DNA of 64,000 nucleotides from the NCBI GenBank assembly GCA_003142255.1, contig PLLO01000011.1, positions 248,001 to 312,000 on the forward strand. The letters run 5' to 3'. Made by a program: the position numbers and the translations under genes. The notes beneath the pieces were generated by a model. That model saw only the letters and a list, made by a program, of their open reading frames with translations, was not told the origin of the DNA and ran no database searches. Shown here one piece after another: positions 1-11,300 of this stretch; the first letter of the stretch is position 1; each line of letters opens with the position of its first letter. The stretch comes from Bacteroidales bacterium (GTDB lineage Bacteria; Bacteroidota; Bacteroidia; Bacteroidales; VadinHA17).

Positions 1-1478
1 TATTTGCCCCTACCAATGATGCTATAGATGTATATTTACAGGACAAAGGTTATACGTCTGTAGATCAAGTAGATGTTGATGAACTTAAAAATCTGGTAAG
101 ATTTCATCTGTTATCGGACACCCTCCGGTCAAACACTTTTACTGATGGAAAGTTACCTTCTCTTACAATGTTCGGGCAATACCTTATAACAGGTACCCGA
201 AACATTGACGGAATAACTAAAGTTGTTGTTAACAGACAGGCAAATATTATTCAAAGTGATATTATGGTGGGCAATGGAATTATTCACGTAATTGACCATG
301 TATTGCAACCTGCAAAGTTCAGCGTGGCACAGCTTGTTGAAAACAATCCAAAATATTCTATTTTTACTCAGGCATTAAAAGAAACCGGATTTTACGATAC
401 ATTAAATGTACTACCGGCTAATAATCCGGATGCAAGGAGGAAATTTCTTACAGTTTTAGCTGAATCTGACTCTGTATTAAATGTAGCAGGATTCAATAAC
501 TATGCAGATTTAAAGGCAAAATACTGTAATACAGGCGATCCCAAAAACGGATTAGATAGTTTACACTTATTCGTGGCTTATCATGTTCTTTATGATGCGA
601 AGTATCTTGCCGATATTGCCACTTCGCAGTCGCAAACCACTCTTGCTCCGCTTGAAATCGTTTCATCTACTCTGACGGGAACAACCATATTAATTAATGA
701 TGTTATTTTTCTTGGAGTTCATGAACCGGGAGCCCAAATTGACAGAGCTGCAAGTGATAATTCTGCCACAAACGGAGTCGTAAATAGTGTACTGCAACAT
801 TACACTCTGAAAATCCGGAAACCGGTGCGTGTGGATTGGGATGTTGCCGATCAACCTGAAATTCGAAAGTTGACTTCCATATTCCGTAAATCAACAACTA
901 CTGTGTCCTGGACAAAAACGGGGGGTGATCCATTTCAGGATATTGACTGGCAGGATGGCGCAATGGCTTTCGGCCCGACATATTCATGGAGCCTGGCAAG
1001 TACAATTACCAGATATATGCTATACGGTGATATGTTAATGCTTCCTATTGGTGGGCCTAACCGCGTCCTTTGGTATGAATTCAGAACTCCATTGATTGTC
1101 AGGGGAAAATACAAGGTCTGGGCTGGTTACAGACAGCAAAAGAACTCGGGTAGTACAACAAGTGTAAATCAGTTTTCAGTTGATGGTGTTACCTTGCCAA
1201 GGTTGCTTGAATTTACTGTTGCCCGACCAGTGGGAACAGATGCTGAACTTGAGGCTCAGGGATGGAAACAATATTCTGAAAATTCCGACCCTATCATTGG
1301 AGCGCGATTACTGGGGGTTATAGATATTAAAACTACTGACCGCCATATCCTGAGAATCCAAAACATTAGCGGAACTCAGAATCAAAACAATTTAGATATT
1401 ATTCAATTTATTCCGATTAATGATGATCAGGTGTATCCACGGTTTAAGCCAGATGGTACCCTGATACCAAAACCTTAA
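1..1478 (+). CDS. Fasciclin-domain surface protein, 5'-truncated by the window edge
   Basis: The frame is open from base 3, so the gene begins before the window; 491 codons are visible. The first visible residues, FAPTNDAI, are the start of a fasciclin (FAS1) fold, and GIIHVIDHVL near base 270-300 is its conserved end. A second FAS1 unit runs to about base 815 (GVVNSVLQHY). The remaining ~220 residues form a beta-rich C-terminal region resembling the one in the next gene. FAS1 proteins are extracellular adhesion or binding modules; in Bacteroidota they often sit beside SusC/SusD pairs as surface lipoproteins. Any lipoprotein signal lies outside the window. Binding pectin-derived glycan together with SusCD is inferred from position only. 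Confidence 0.82.
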   Translation, partial: FAPTNDAIDVYLQDKGYTSVDQVDVDELKNLVRFHLLSDTLRSNTFTDGKLPSLTMFGQYLITGTRNIDGITKVVVNRQANIIQSDIMVGNGIIHVIDHVLQPAKFSVAQLVENNPKYSIFTQALKETGFYDTLNVLPANNPDARRKFLTVLAESDSVLNVAGFNNYADLKAKYCNTGDPKNGLDSLHLFVAYHVLYDAKYLADIATSQSQTTLAPLEIVSSTLTGTTILINDVIFLGVHEPGAQIDRAASDNSATNGVVNSVLQHYTLKIRKPVRVDWDVADQPEIRKLTSIFRKSTTTVSWTKTGGDPFQDIDWQDGAMAFGPTYSWSLASTITRYMLYGDMLMLPIGGPNRVLWYEFRTPLIVRGKYKVWAGYRQQKNSGSTTSVNQFSVDGVTLPRLLEFTVARPVGTDAELEAQGWKQYSENSDPIIGARLLGVIDIKTTDRHILRIQNISGTQNQNNLDIIQFIPINDDQVYPRFKPDGTLIPKP

Positions 1479-1493
1479 TAATTTAAGAAATTG

Positions 1494-1525
1494 CTCTCCT
1501 GCATTGTATATGTATTGCAGGAGAG
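1494..1525 (+). other. Intergenic hairpin without a T-run
   Basis: CTCTCCTGCA (1494-1503) pairs perfectly with TGCAGGAGAG (1516-1525) across a 12-base loop between the two fasciclin genes. What follows is AATTAACAAAG rather than a run of T, so a simple intrinsic terminator is unlikely. An mRNA-stabilising or processing hairpin that sets relative expression inside the operon is one possible role. Confidence 0.5.
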
Positions 1526-1560
1526 AATTAACAAAGTATTAATAATTAAGAAGTAGAAAA

Positions 1561-3069
1561 ATGATCACATTTAAAAAACAGTATTTCGTCTTCCTGTCTT
1601 TATTCATAGTTTTATTTTTCTCAGGTTGTAAAGATAAATGGGAAGATCATAATAAAATCCAGGATCCCGTTCTGGCGGATAATTTGCTTTTGGCAATACA
1701 GAATAACCCGGATCTTAGCACATTTGCAGAATATCTGAAGGAAACAGGATATGATGAGGTGATAGCCTCTTCAAAAACATTTACAATATGGGCTCCAACA
1801 AACCTTGCATTGGAAAATCTGGACCAGGCCATCGTAAATGATGCTGATTTATTGAAGCAATTTGTTGCCAATCATATTTCTAACCAGACTTACCTTACCA
1901 GAAGTGCTAATTCTGTGCTTACGATAAGGACCTTAAATGGCAAAAACATATTGTTTACCAAAACTAATTTTGAAGAAGCAAATATTACAGTAGCTGACCA
2001 ATATACAGGGAATGGAGTTTTACACATAATCGATATGCCGGTCGTTCCTAAATTGAATACCTGGGAATATCTGAACAATTCTGCTGCATCTCTGCAAAAA
2101 TCATTTCTGCAATCTCAAAATTATTCATATAGGGACTTATCACTGGCAGAAATAATAGGTATAGATCCAAAGACCGGAGATCCAATTTACAAAGAAGGTA
2201 CAGGTTATTCTACTAAAAATTATTTTCTTCAAAGAATATCGGATATAAGCAATGAAGATGGTAAGTACACATTTGTAATATTAACTGATGACGCCTTTAA
2301 TGCAGAAAAAACAAAGCTCTCTAAATATTTCACAGTTAATGATCCGCTTGCAACGCCTGTTCGTAATGCATTTGTTACGGATAGTATTACCAACTGGATT
2401 ATTGTAAAAGATCTGGTTCTTAAAGGTGATTTTACTATTGATAATCTTCCTGACACATTAATTTCTTACGATAGTTTAAAGATTCATCTTGATCAAAGCG
2501 CTATAGTAGAAACCCATAAGGTAAGCAATGGCGTAGTTTATGTGATGAACCGGATTGATTATAAAATGTCTTATAAAATTAAACCTGTGGCTATAGAGGG
2601 TGAAAATTATCAAAGTAGTCCAGCAGGGGCTAGTCCATATTATGCTAGTTATACTGCTGGGACAACTGGTACAAGGAGCATAATCACCCGGAAGAATCCT
2701 TATACAAATGCAATCTTTCGTGAAGTCTATTTTTATAACACAACAATATCTGCAAATTGGATTCATTACCTGCCAACAGTAAATGCTGCGACATATAAAG
2801 TTTACTGGGTTGCAGTTAGAGATTTCAATACTACAACTACTCCCCCCGTTTATTTTTCCCAGAGGGTTGCTTTTGGTACAACTGCTCTATTACCAGCATT
2901 CCCATATAAACAAGTAGACATTTTGAATTACAATGAAGTTTATTTGGGCGATTATACAGTTACCAGTTATGGGAAATTGGATGCATTCCTGGTTAGCAAC
3001 ACCTCAACAACTAATGGACTAAATTCACTTGTTCTTGATTATATTAAAATGGTACCCGTATTAAATTAA
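1561..3069 (+). CDS. Fasciclin-domain lipoprotein of the SusCD locus
   Basis: This 502-residue protein starts with a short basic n-region, a hydrophobic core and FFSGC at residues 19-23, a lipobox that places it on a membrane as a lipoprotein. Two FAS1 units follow. The first spans about residues 35-160, with TIWAPTNLAL and the end motif GVLHIIDMPV. The second spans about 165-340 and ends GVVYVMNRIDY. The last ~150 residues are beta-rich and resemble the end of the preceding gene, so the two are probably paralogs. It lies 82 bases after the first fasciclin gene and 4 bases before susC, which implies one transcript. A glycan-binding or accessory surface role is inferred; no catalytic motif is visible. 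Confidence 0.85.
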   Translation: MITFKKQYFVFLSLFIVLFFSGCKDKWEDHNKIQDPVLADNLLLAIQNNPDLSTFAEYLKETGYDEVIASSKTFTIWAPTNLALENLDQAIVNDADLLKQFVANHISNQTYLTRSANSVLTIRTLNGKNILFTKTNFEEANITVADQYTGNGVLHIIDMPVVPKLNTWEYLNNSAASLQKSFLQSQNYSYRDLSLAEIIGIDPKTGDPIYKEGTGYSTKNYFLQRISDISNEDGKYTFVILTDDAFNAEKTKLSKYFTVNDPLATPVRNAFVTDSITNWIIVKDLVLKGDFTIDNLPDTLISYDSLKIHLDQSAIVETHKVSNGVVYVMNRIDYKMSYKIKPVAIEGENYQSSPAGASPYYASYTAGTTGTRSIITRKNPYTNAIFREVYFYNTTISANWIHYLPTVNAATYKVYWVAVRDFNTTTTPPVYFSQRVAFGTTALLPAFPYKQVDILNYNEVYLGDYTVTSYGKLDAFLVSNTSTTNGLNSLVLDYIKMVPVLN

Positions 3070-3073
3070 TGAA

Positions 3074-6000
3074 ATGCTTCCTATAAAACTGAATTCTATG
3101 CACATAATTACAAAAGCGGCCAGGAGAATATTGTTATTGAGCATGATTGTTTCGTTATCAAACGCTTATACAATTGCTCAGATTAACTCAGATGATAGTA
3201 CAGCAACTAAAGTAGCTAACCTGAAAATCGGTGAAGTTAAGGTAACGGGAACAGTTAAAGATGCGTCAACCGGGAATTTCTTATCTGGTATAAATATCAC
3301 TGTCCCCGGATATTCTGCTGCCTTAACAGATGATAAAGGCTATTTCAGTATTAATATACCTGATATCAGCACATCAATAATGGTTACCGGCCCCGGTTAT
3401 CAGCGAAGAGAAGTTGCCTTGAAAGGAAGATTATCAGTAGACATAAGCTTATTCGAAGATTCTTTCAAATCTGTATACGATGAAGCCCGTATGCCTTATG
3501 GGAATGAACCCTTAAATCAGATCTCCCAATCGGTAAATTCGATTAATACGGGTGGTAACTGGGAACGTTCTACTGAAACTCCGGATTCATACTTACAGGG
3601 AAGAGTAGCTGGCCTGAATGTTATCAGACGCTCAGGGACACCTTCAATTGGCGCCAATTTATTCCTTCGGGGATTTAATTCATTATTTGCTACAAACCAG
3701 CCATTATATGTGGTAGATGGTGTTATTTATGATGTAAATTCTTATGGTAACTCTCTTATTACAGGACATGCTACTAATCCTTTAGCAGATATTGACATCA
3801 AAGATATCGATAATATTACAGTAATTAAGGATGGTGCCTCAATGTACGGAACCAGGGGTGCAAACGGGGTAATTCTGATCACAACCGGTAAAACCGAAGA
3901 TGTGGCTACAAAAATTGACTTTGCTGCTTATGGCGGATTTAATTCAGTTGTAAAACAGATCCCGGTAATGCAGGCAGATGATTACCGGATTTATTTATCA
4001 GATTTATTAAAAACCAGCAGTCTGACCGATGATCAGATTCAGATTTTACCCTTTATGAATGATGACTCATCAAATCCCGATTATTACCGGTATCACAACC
4101 AGACCAACTGGCAGGATCAGGTTATGGAAAACAGCTTCAACCAGAATTATCATCTTAAGGTTACTGGAGGTGACGATATAGCAACATATGCATTGTCCCT
4201 GGGATCTACCAGTAATAAAGGCATTATTGCCAATACTGGCTTAACCCGTTATTTTATGAGATTCAATGCCAATCTGAAATTATCTTCAAAATTAACAGCT
4301 AATGCTAATCTGGCATTTACCAGTAGTGAACAAATTTTGAAAGATCAGGGAATTAATACCATAACCAATCCTTTATACCTTGGTTTAGTTAAGGCACCCT
4401 TCCTCCCAATCTATCAGTTGGGAGACGATGGTTCACAATCTCCAAATCTGGCAGATGTTGATATCTTTGGGATGAGCAACCCTGTTGCTGCAATTGAAAA
4501 AATACAGGATATAAACAAAAATTATCGTTTTTCCGGTCTGGTCCAACTTAATTACGAATTGACTAAGAATATAAATCTCAGTACAGTAATAGGTTTGACA
4601 TTTGATAAAGTACGGGAGAAAATCTTTGTCCCCAGCAGTGGCATTACACATGATACTTTAAGTCTGGCTATTGCAACCAACAGGTCTGGCAGCAACGTTC
4701 AGCGTTTATTTTCATTATATAATGATTCACGAATCTCATATAATCGGACATTCAATTTTATTCATGATATATCTGTCAATGCCGGAGCAAGATATAACAC
4801 CAGCAGCAGTCAGTCGGACTACGGATTGGGATATAACTCAGCCACTGATAACTTTGTTAGTGTAGGGAATGGCGCAAATGCACTGAGAAAAGTTGGAGGA
4901 GAAATTGGAGATTGGAACTGGCTGAATATGTATTTTAATACTGATTATAAACTATTGAGCAGGTATTTTCTCTCCTTTAATGCCGCTGTTGATGGATCAT
5001 CAAGATTTGGCAAAGAGGCTTCTGGTCCAATGATCCTCAATTTTAATAAGAATAAATTCGCATTTCTTCCATCTATAAGCGCCGGCTGGTTGATTTCTTC
5101 TGAGAAATTTATGTCTCAGGTGAAATTCATTGATATGTTAAAATTAAGAGCCAGTTTGGGACTTGTTGGTAATGACGATATTGGCAATTATACTTCAAGA
5201 CAATACTATGTCTCCCAGAATCTCCTCGGAATGCAAGGGCTTGTGAGAGGCAATATTGCAAATCCGGCTCTTAAATGGGAAAATATCAGAAAACTAGATG
5301 CAGGTGTTGATATTGCCTTTTTGGATGAAAGACTGGATTTAAGTCTGGATGTTTTTGGAAATAAAACAACCGATATGATTATTTATGAGCCAGTTAATAC
5401 TGCAACCGGTTTTAAATATGCCATTACGAATAATGGCGGTATGAAAACTAATGGTGTAGAGCTGACTATAAACGGAAGACTAATTAACAAAGAATTAAAA
5501 TGGGATATCGGTTTAAATCTTGGGACTGCTAAGAACGAGATTACCAAATTACCCGATAATAAAATGATCACTGAGTTTGGAGGCGCTACAATGTTAACTG
5601 AAGTTGGCAAAGCAGCAAATTTATTTTATGGTTATAAAACAAACGGAATATACCTTACAGATGCTGAGGCTGCAGGTGAAGGCCTGTCATATACAAATAA
5701 GGACGGAACCTTATCCCCTTTTCAGACTGGTGATGTACGGTTTGTCGATGTTGATGGGAATTATGTTATTGATGAAAAGGACATGCAGGTAATAGGAGAC
5801 CCAAATCCTTCATTTACAGGTTCGATAAGCAATGTTGTTTCCTGGAAAAGATTTTCTTTTGATGCTCTGATCACCTTCAGTAAGGGGAACGATATCTTTA
5901 ATTACACGCGTTCTCTGCTTGAATCGATGACAGGCCCTTACAATCAGACATCCAATGTAATAAACAGGTGGAGAACAAATGATCAGGTAACAACTGTGCC

Positions 6001-6298
6001 CAGAGCATCCTGGGGAGATCCTTCAGGTAATGCACGCTTCTCTGATCGCTGGATTGAAGATGGTTCATATTTACGCCTGCGAACTATTTCATTAACTTAT
6101 GATATCCCTATCAAAGAAGGAATAATTATTAAATATGCTAAGATCTATGCTACCGGAAATAACCTGGTTACATTGACTAAATATCTGGGTTATGATCCTG
6201 AACTCAGTGCATCAGGCAGCGTATTTACGCAAGGAATTGATGTCGGTTTGGAACCACAGTACAAGACTGTGCAATTGGGTGTAAGAATTGGTTTCTAA
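3074..6298 (+). CDS. SusC/RagA-family TonB-dependent outer-membrane transporter
   Basis: The protein has 1074 residues, normal for SusC. After a signal peptide (cleavage probably near YTIAQ, residue ~36) comes a CarboxypepD_reg-like domain (about 55-130). The TonB plug follows (about 150-280), with the SusC signatures LYVVDGVIYD, ITVIKDGASMYGTRGANGV and ILITTGK. The rest is a 22-strand barrel ending in an aromatic C-terminus (GVRIGF). An in-frame ATG at 3098 gives a more usual signal-peptide n-region and may be the true start. SusC imports oligosaccharides captured by its SusD partner, here the next gene. Given the lyase and glycosidase genes downstream, rhamnogalacturonan fragments are the likely cargo, which is inference. 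Confidence 0.95.
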   Translation: MLPIKLNSMHIITKAARRILLLSMIVSLSNAYTIAQINSDDSTATKVANLKIGEVKVTGTVKDASTGNFLSGINITVPGYSAALTDDKGYFSINIPDISTSIMVTGPGYQRREVALKGRLSVDISLFEDSFKSVYDEARMPYGNEPLNQISQSVNSINTGGNWERSTETPDSYLQGRVAGLNVIRRSGTPSIGANLFLRGFNSLFATNQPLYVVDGVIYDVNSYGNSLITGHATNPLADIDIKDIDNITVIKDGASMYGTRGANGVILITTGKTEDVATKIDFAAYGGFNSVVKQIPVMQADDYRIYLSDLLKTSSLTDDQIQILPFMNDDSSNPDYYRYHNQTNWQDQVMENSFNQNYHLKVTGGDDIATYALSLGSTSNKGIIANTGLTRYFMRFNANLKLSSKLTANANLAFTSSEQILKDQGINTITNPLYLGLVKAPFLPIYQLGDDGSQSPNLADVDIFGMSNPVAAIEKIQDINKNYRFSGLVQLNYELTKNINLSTVIGLTFDKVREKIFVPSSGITHDTLSLAIATNRSGSNVQRLFSLYNDSRISYNRTFNFIHDISVNAGARYNTSSSQSDYGLGYNSATDNFVSVGNGANALRKVGGEIGDWNWLNMYFNTDYKLLSRYFLSFNAAVDGSSRFGKEASGPMILNFNKNKFAFLPSISAGWLISSEKFMSQVKFIDMLKLRASLGLVGNDDIGNYTSRQYYVSQNLLGMQGLVRGNIANPALKWENIRKLDAGVDIAFLDERLDLSLDVFGNKTTDMIIYEPVNTATGFKYAITNNGGMKTNGVELTINGRLINKELKWDIGLNLGTAKNEITKLPDNKMITEFGGATMLTEVGKAANLFYGYKTNGIYLTDAEAAGEGLSYTNKDGTLSPFQTGDVRFVDVDGNYVIDEKDMQVIGDPNPSFTGSISNVVSWKRFSFDALITFSKGNDIFNYTRSLLESMTGPYNQTSNVINRWRTNDQVTTVPRASWGDPSGNARFSDRWIEDGSYLRLRTISLTYDIPIKEGIIIKYAKIYATGNNLVTLTKYLGYDPELSASGSVFTQGIDVGLEPQYKTVQLGVRIGF

Positions 6299-6335
6299 TT
6301 CCAGACAGCATTTTAAATATAATAATGAAGCTATT

Positions 6336-8111
6336 ATGAAAAATAAATTATCCATAAAATTTATAGGCGTTTTCTCGGTAGTGATATGTCTGAGCATTCT
6401 TTCCTGTACTAAAACTTTTGATATACTACCTAAGTCTGCCATATCCTCTGAACAAATGTACCGTAACGTATATGATGCTGATGCAGCGGTAATCGGTATC
6501 TATGGCAAGTTTTTGAATGTACTGGACCGATATATAATACTGAATGAGTTAAGAGCAGATCTGGCAGATGTTACGCCAAATGCTGATCGATATTTGGTAC
6601 AATTGAGTACACATTCAGTTACTGAGGATAATCCTTATGCTGACCCCAGACCATTCTATGAAGTAATTTTGAATTGCAATGACGCGTTAAAGAATTTTGA
6701 CATTATGCGTGCCGAACGTAAGATGGATGAAGACCAGTATAAGCAGAGATATTCTGATATTGGAGCTCTTCGGACCTGGTTATATCTTCAACTGGGAATC
6801 CAATACGGATCTATTCCTTACGTTACAGAATCAATTGAGAATATTAGCGATCTTAATGATGAGTCAAAATATCCAAAAATAAGTTTTGATGTATTGCTCG
6901 ATAACCTCATCCTGTTCGCAGAAGCTCTGCCATATAACCTTCCATACCCAACCGGTAGTACTCTTCGGACTACAGTTGATACGTATAATACTGAAAAAAT
7001 ATTTATCAACAAGAACTGTCTTCTTGGAGATTTGTATCTGTGGAAAGGTAACTGGACAAGCGCTGCCACCGCTTATAGAGCAGTCATGACAATTGGTGAA
7101 GTTACCCGGCTGCAAAACGAGGAACAATATCTTGAGATTTATAAGTTGGCTTATACAAGTAATATTAACGGGGGTAACTGGATTAATATTTTCAAGAATG
7201 CTTTTGGTGAGCGTTACTCTAATTATGAAATCATGTGGAACATTCCTTATGATAAGAACTTTAACCCTAAAAACCCGTTTATTGATTTGTTTTCTACATC
7301 AGGAAAGTACCTGATAAAACCCTCTGATCTTGCTATAAATAATTGGGATGCACAATACAGAAATGACAATGGTGCATTGCCTGGAACCCCGGGTGATAGA
7401 AGAGGACTTGGGTTCTCTTACAAAATAACAGCTACACAACCTGAAATTAATAAATACACCTATAACTATAATCCAGTGCTTCCTTTTGAAACAAACGGGA
7501 AGATAATTCTTTATCGGGGTGCTAATTTGTTCCTGCGGTTTGCCGAAGCAGCAAATCATGATAGTCGTGACAGAATTGCATATTCATTTCTTAACGATGG
7601 TATAAAAGCTAATTTTGACGACAATACAAAATCGTTAGGTAAAGCAAGAGATGTTACCAATACTGAGCAAACCAGATACCCATTTCCTGGTGGACCATAT
7701 GAAACTGCTCCTTACTATTTTGATGCCCGCGAAGGCGACTTCCCTCAATACAGAAATACCTGGTCCCGCAACACCGGGATAAGAGCAAGAGCATCAACCA
7801 TGAATGCTATGGTTGATTCAGCACTATACTTCAATATGACTATTCTTCCAAGAGTCGTGACCGACAGAGATAATCTGATAATTGCAATGGAAGATCTCCT
7901 TATTGCAGAATCCGCTCTTGAAACAGCTTACGAGGGAAACCGCTGGGGTGATTTGCTTAGGATCGCGTTAAGAAGGCAGGCAACTGATCCAAACTACCTG
8001 GCCAATAAAATTGGCGCCAAGTTTGATGCGTCCCATAGTGCTGATGCAGCAGCAGTGAGAGCAAAATTATCAGACAAAGCCAACTGGTATTTACCTTTCA
8101 GGTGGAAGTAA
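6336..8111 (+). CDS. SusD/RagB-family glycan-binding lipoprotein
   Basis: I start the gene at ATG 6336 because this gives a proper lipoprotein signal (MKNKLSIKF... ILSC, lipid-bearing Cys ~22). The frame is open to 6288, but that would add 16 hydrophilic residues before the signal. The 591-residue product matches the SusD family: the early conserved region DILPKSAISSEQMY, TPR-like helices, LYRGANLFLRFAEAANH near the middle, and the C-terminal GNRWGDLLRIALRR motif. It should form the lid of the SusC barrel and select the incoming oligosaccharide. It begins 37 bases after the susC stop and is followed by a strong terminator, so the fasciclin-susC-susD unit ends here. Confidence 0.95.
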   Translation: MKNKLSIKFIGVFSVVICLSILSCTKTFDILPKSAISSEQMYRNVYDADAAVIGIYGKFLNVLDRYIILNELRADLADVTPNADRYLVQLSTHSVTEDNPYADPRPFYEVILNCNDALKNFDIMRAERKMDEDQYKQRYSDIGALRTWLYLQLGIQYGSIPYVTESIENISDLNDESKYPKISFDVLLDNLILFAEALPYNLPYPTGSTLRTTVDTYNTEKIFINKNCLLGDLYLWKGNWTSAATAYRAVMTIGEVTRLQNEEQYLEIYKLAYTSNINGGNWINIFKNAFGERYSNYEIMWNIPYDKNFNPKNPFIDLFSTSGKYLIKPSDLAINNWDAQYRNDNGALPGTPGDRRGLGFSYKITATQPEINKYTYNYNPVLPFETNGKIILYRGANLFLRFAEAANHDSRDRIAYSFLNDGIKANFDDNTKSLGKARDVTNTEQTRYPFPGGPYETAPYYFDAREGDFPQYRNTWSRNTGIRARASTMNAMVDSALYFNMTILPRVVTDRDNLIIAMEDLLIAESALETAYEGNRWGDLLRIALRRQATDPNYLANKIGAKFDASHSADAAAVRAKLSDKANWYLPFRWK

Positions 8112-8130
8112 ATTGAGTTCACAGATTTAG

Positions 8131-8170
8131 TTGCCTCATTAGTATATCTTAATGAGGCAATTGTTTTTTG
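8131..8170 (+). terminator. Intrinsic terminator after susD
   Basis: An 11-bp perfect stem, TTGCCTCATTA (8131-8141) with TAATGAGGCAA (8150-8160), has an 8-base loop and is followed by TTGTTTTTTG. It lies 20 bases after the susD stop and separates the SusCD transcript from the enzyme genes. In the remaining gap, TACACTTG at 8277-8284 is a 7-of-8 match to the TAnnTTTG promoter element and may start the enzyme transcript. Confidence 0.85.
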
Positions 8171-8312
8171 TTCATGAGTATTCATTTAAGTCAATCGCAG
8201 TCATAATTGCCGCAACCTTATTGCTGGTTATTAAAAAATCATAATAATATAAGAGCTGCAGGGATGACCTTTTCGTTACACTTGTGACAATTTTCTACAA
8301 AAACAATCAAAA

Positions 8313-11300
8313 ATGATCATACCAGCAAATGGTGCTATTAAAAAATCGGCTTCTCTGATTATAAGCATTTTGTTAATCAATTCACTAAATGTTTTGGCAC
8401 AGGAACTCTATCCACTTAAACTTCCTGAAGGACTATGGCATAATGAACAACGGGAACTCAGGTATAGGCCAGATGGAGAGGACTTTGTAATAACTAATGG
8501 CAATCGCCTCTTTACAAGAGCACTTTATGGAACCCATACCGCGTTCAGGGTAGAAACCGGAGACAGGCCTGAATTTGCAATGTACATGCCTGGAATGGGT
8601 GGTAATTTCAAACTGGGTATCGAGGCTGATGGGACCAGCATATGGCTTACAGAAGCAAAAACAATTACTGCAAGGTACAGAGCAGGTTCAATGCTTTATA
8701 CCATTGAAGATCCAATGCTGGGAACCGGCAAGCTTATGCTCGAGATACTGGCCGATGCCGATGCCGATGGATTTATTTTAAAAGTCCGTTTTGAGGGTTT
8801 AGAGAAAACGGTAACCCTTCTCTGTGCCTTTGGAGGTGCCAGCGGTAAAAAATTCAGCCGTGATGGTGATATGGGTACAGACCCTGAATCCGTCTTTTAT
8901 CTAAAAGCGGAAAACTGCATGGATAACAGCTATACGATCAGCAGCGGGAAATTTACTTTGAAATATGGTTCAGACTTAAAGGAATTATTTGGAACGTTTC
9001 CTCCGGATGCCGCACTCAAACTGGCTGACGCAACAAAACAAAAATCACCACTGGAGTTCTATCAATCATCAGTTGATAGGGCTCCCGCAATAGCAGGACA
9101 GCTGAAAGTGTCTAACGGTATCGATTATTATTTTGCGATACATAACCCTGCCACAAAACCAGTTTTTTATTATAAGGATGCACCAGGAATATTCGAGGAG
9201 GCTGAAACCGCCAGGAAGCTACTGGCAAACCGTGTAAAAGTAAAAACTCCCGATCCCTATATTAATACGATTGGCGGAGCACTGGCAATAGCTTCCGATG
9301 CTGTGTGGGAAGAGCCTTCTTATTTGCATGGGGCTATAGGCTGGAGGATGAGGCTGAATGGCTGGAGAGGAGCATATACAGCTGATGTATTAGGATGGCA
9401 TGACAGGGCAAAAATGCATTTGGAAAGCTATGCCAAATCGCAGGTTACAAGCCCCGCAAGCGGCCCCGTTATAGCCGATACGGCTCACCATTTTGCCAGG
9501 AGCCTTGAGAAATTAGGTGTCGGCATGTTTACAAGCGGTTATATCAGCCGAGATCCCGGAGGCAAAAACTTAAGAGCCCATCATTATGATATGAACCTCG
9601 TTTATATTGACCAGCTTTTGCGTCATTATGAATGGACAGGAGACATAGGTTTTTTGAAAGAAACATGGCCTGTCTTAAAGCGCCACCTGGAATGGGAAAC
9701 TCGGAACTTTGATTCTGACCGGGATGGCTTGTATGATGCTTATGCCGCAATCTGGGCCAGCGATGCGCTTCAGTACAGTGGAGGCGGTGTGACACACTCT
9801 TCGGCTTACAACTACTATGCCTTTAAAAAAGCTGCAGAGATAGCAACCTTACTTGGTGAAGATCCGGCTCCTTACAGAAAAGAATCAGAGAAGATATTGA
9901 ATGCGCTGAATACTATATTATGGATGCCTGATAAAGGTTCCTATGCCGAATTTAAGGATGCATTGGGAAACAGGCTCCTGCATCCCGCGGCTGCCTTATG
10001 GACCATTTATCACGGTATGGACTCAGAAATAATGGATCCTTTTCAGGCTTATCAAAGTATGAGGTATATTGATACAGAAATACCGCATATCCCGGTTAGA
10101 GCAAATGGGCTTGAGGATAAGGGTTATTATACAATTTCTACCACCAGCTGGATGCCTTATATCTGGTCATTAAATGATGTTGCACTTGCCGAATCTATGC
10201 ATACCACGCTTGCGAACTGGCAGGCTGGACGCACAGACGAAGCCTTTAAGTTATTCAAAAGTGAGATACTTGCATTCATGTACTTGGGTGGGAGTCCGGG
10301 TAATATTGGTCAAATATCTTATTATAGTGGTAGTGAACGCTACAGAGATTTTGCTGATCCTATTGGTATGTTTTCGCGTGCCCTGGTTGAAGGACTTTTC
10401 GGAATTGTGCCTGATGCAATGAACAAGACTTTTACTATTCGTCCCGGCCTTCCTTCTGACTGGAATTATGCATCTTTTTCTCAGCCCGACATCTCTTTTG
10501 ATTTTAAAAGGAACGGGGAAACCGATATTTATACAATAGTTCCAAGATTTTCTGAAAGGCTTAACCTGAAATTCCAGGTCATCGCTCAAGGCCAGGTAAA
10601 AAGCGTAATAATAAACGGAAAAAAGTCTGAATGGAAAAACCTTCCTTCTTCAGTCGGCAAGCCTGTTATTGAGATTAATGCACCCGTTTCAGATCAGTAC
10701 CTGATTAAGATAACGTGGAAGGGAGCTAAACCAGGTTTGCCATCACCTGAAAAAACATACGTATCCGGAAGTATATTATCTGAAAATATTCCTGGAGCAA
10801 AAGTTCTTAAGGTATACGACCCGCAGGAAGTACTGACGGATATCAAAACCACCTCTTCGGGATTTACTGCGAAAGTGAACGCTGAAAATGGCAACCATAC
10901 AACATTTGTTCAGTTAAGGCAGGGCACCTTGTCCTGGTGGATGCCTGTATGCTTCCGGATTGAACAGGCAGTTACACTGCTTCCGTCAAATGGCAATGAA
11001 GCCAGCAGCCAGGCTTTCAGTTTGCGAAATAATACCTCGACCGATATATCAGTGTCCGTTATGGTAAACTCATTCAAAAGGTCTGTAAACATCCCCTCCG
11101 GCAAAGTATCTGATGTTATCAATGTACCTAAAGGCGAATTGATAACTGGAACAAATCCTGTAAACATAAATCTGCAGGGCGGTAAAACAGTAACCGGATA
11201 TCTTACAGATTGGACCGCCAATACTCAAAAAAAGCTGGAGGTGGTAGACCTGACGGGTTATTTTAATGATAAAGTAACCCAGATATTCAGGAACAAATAC

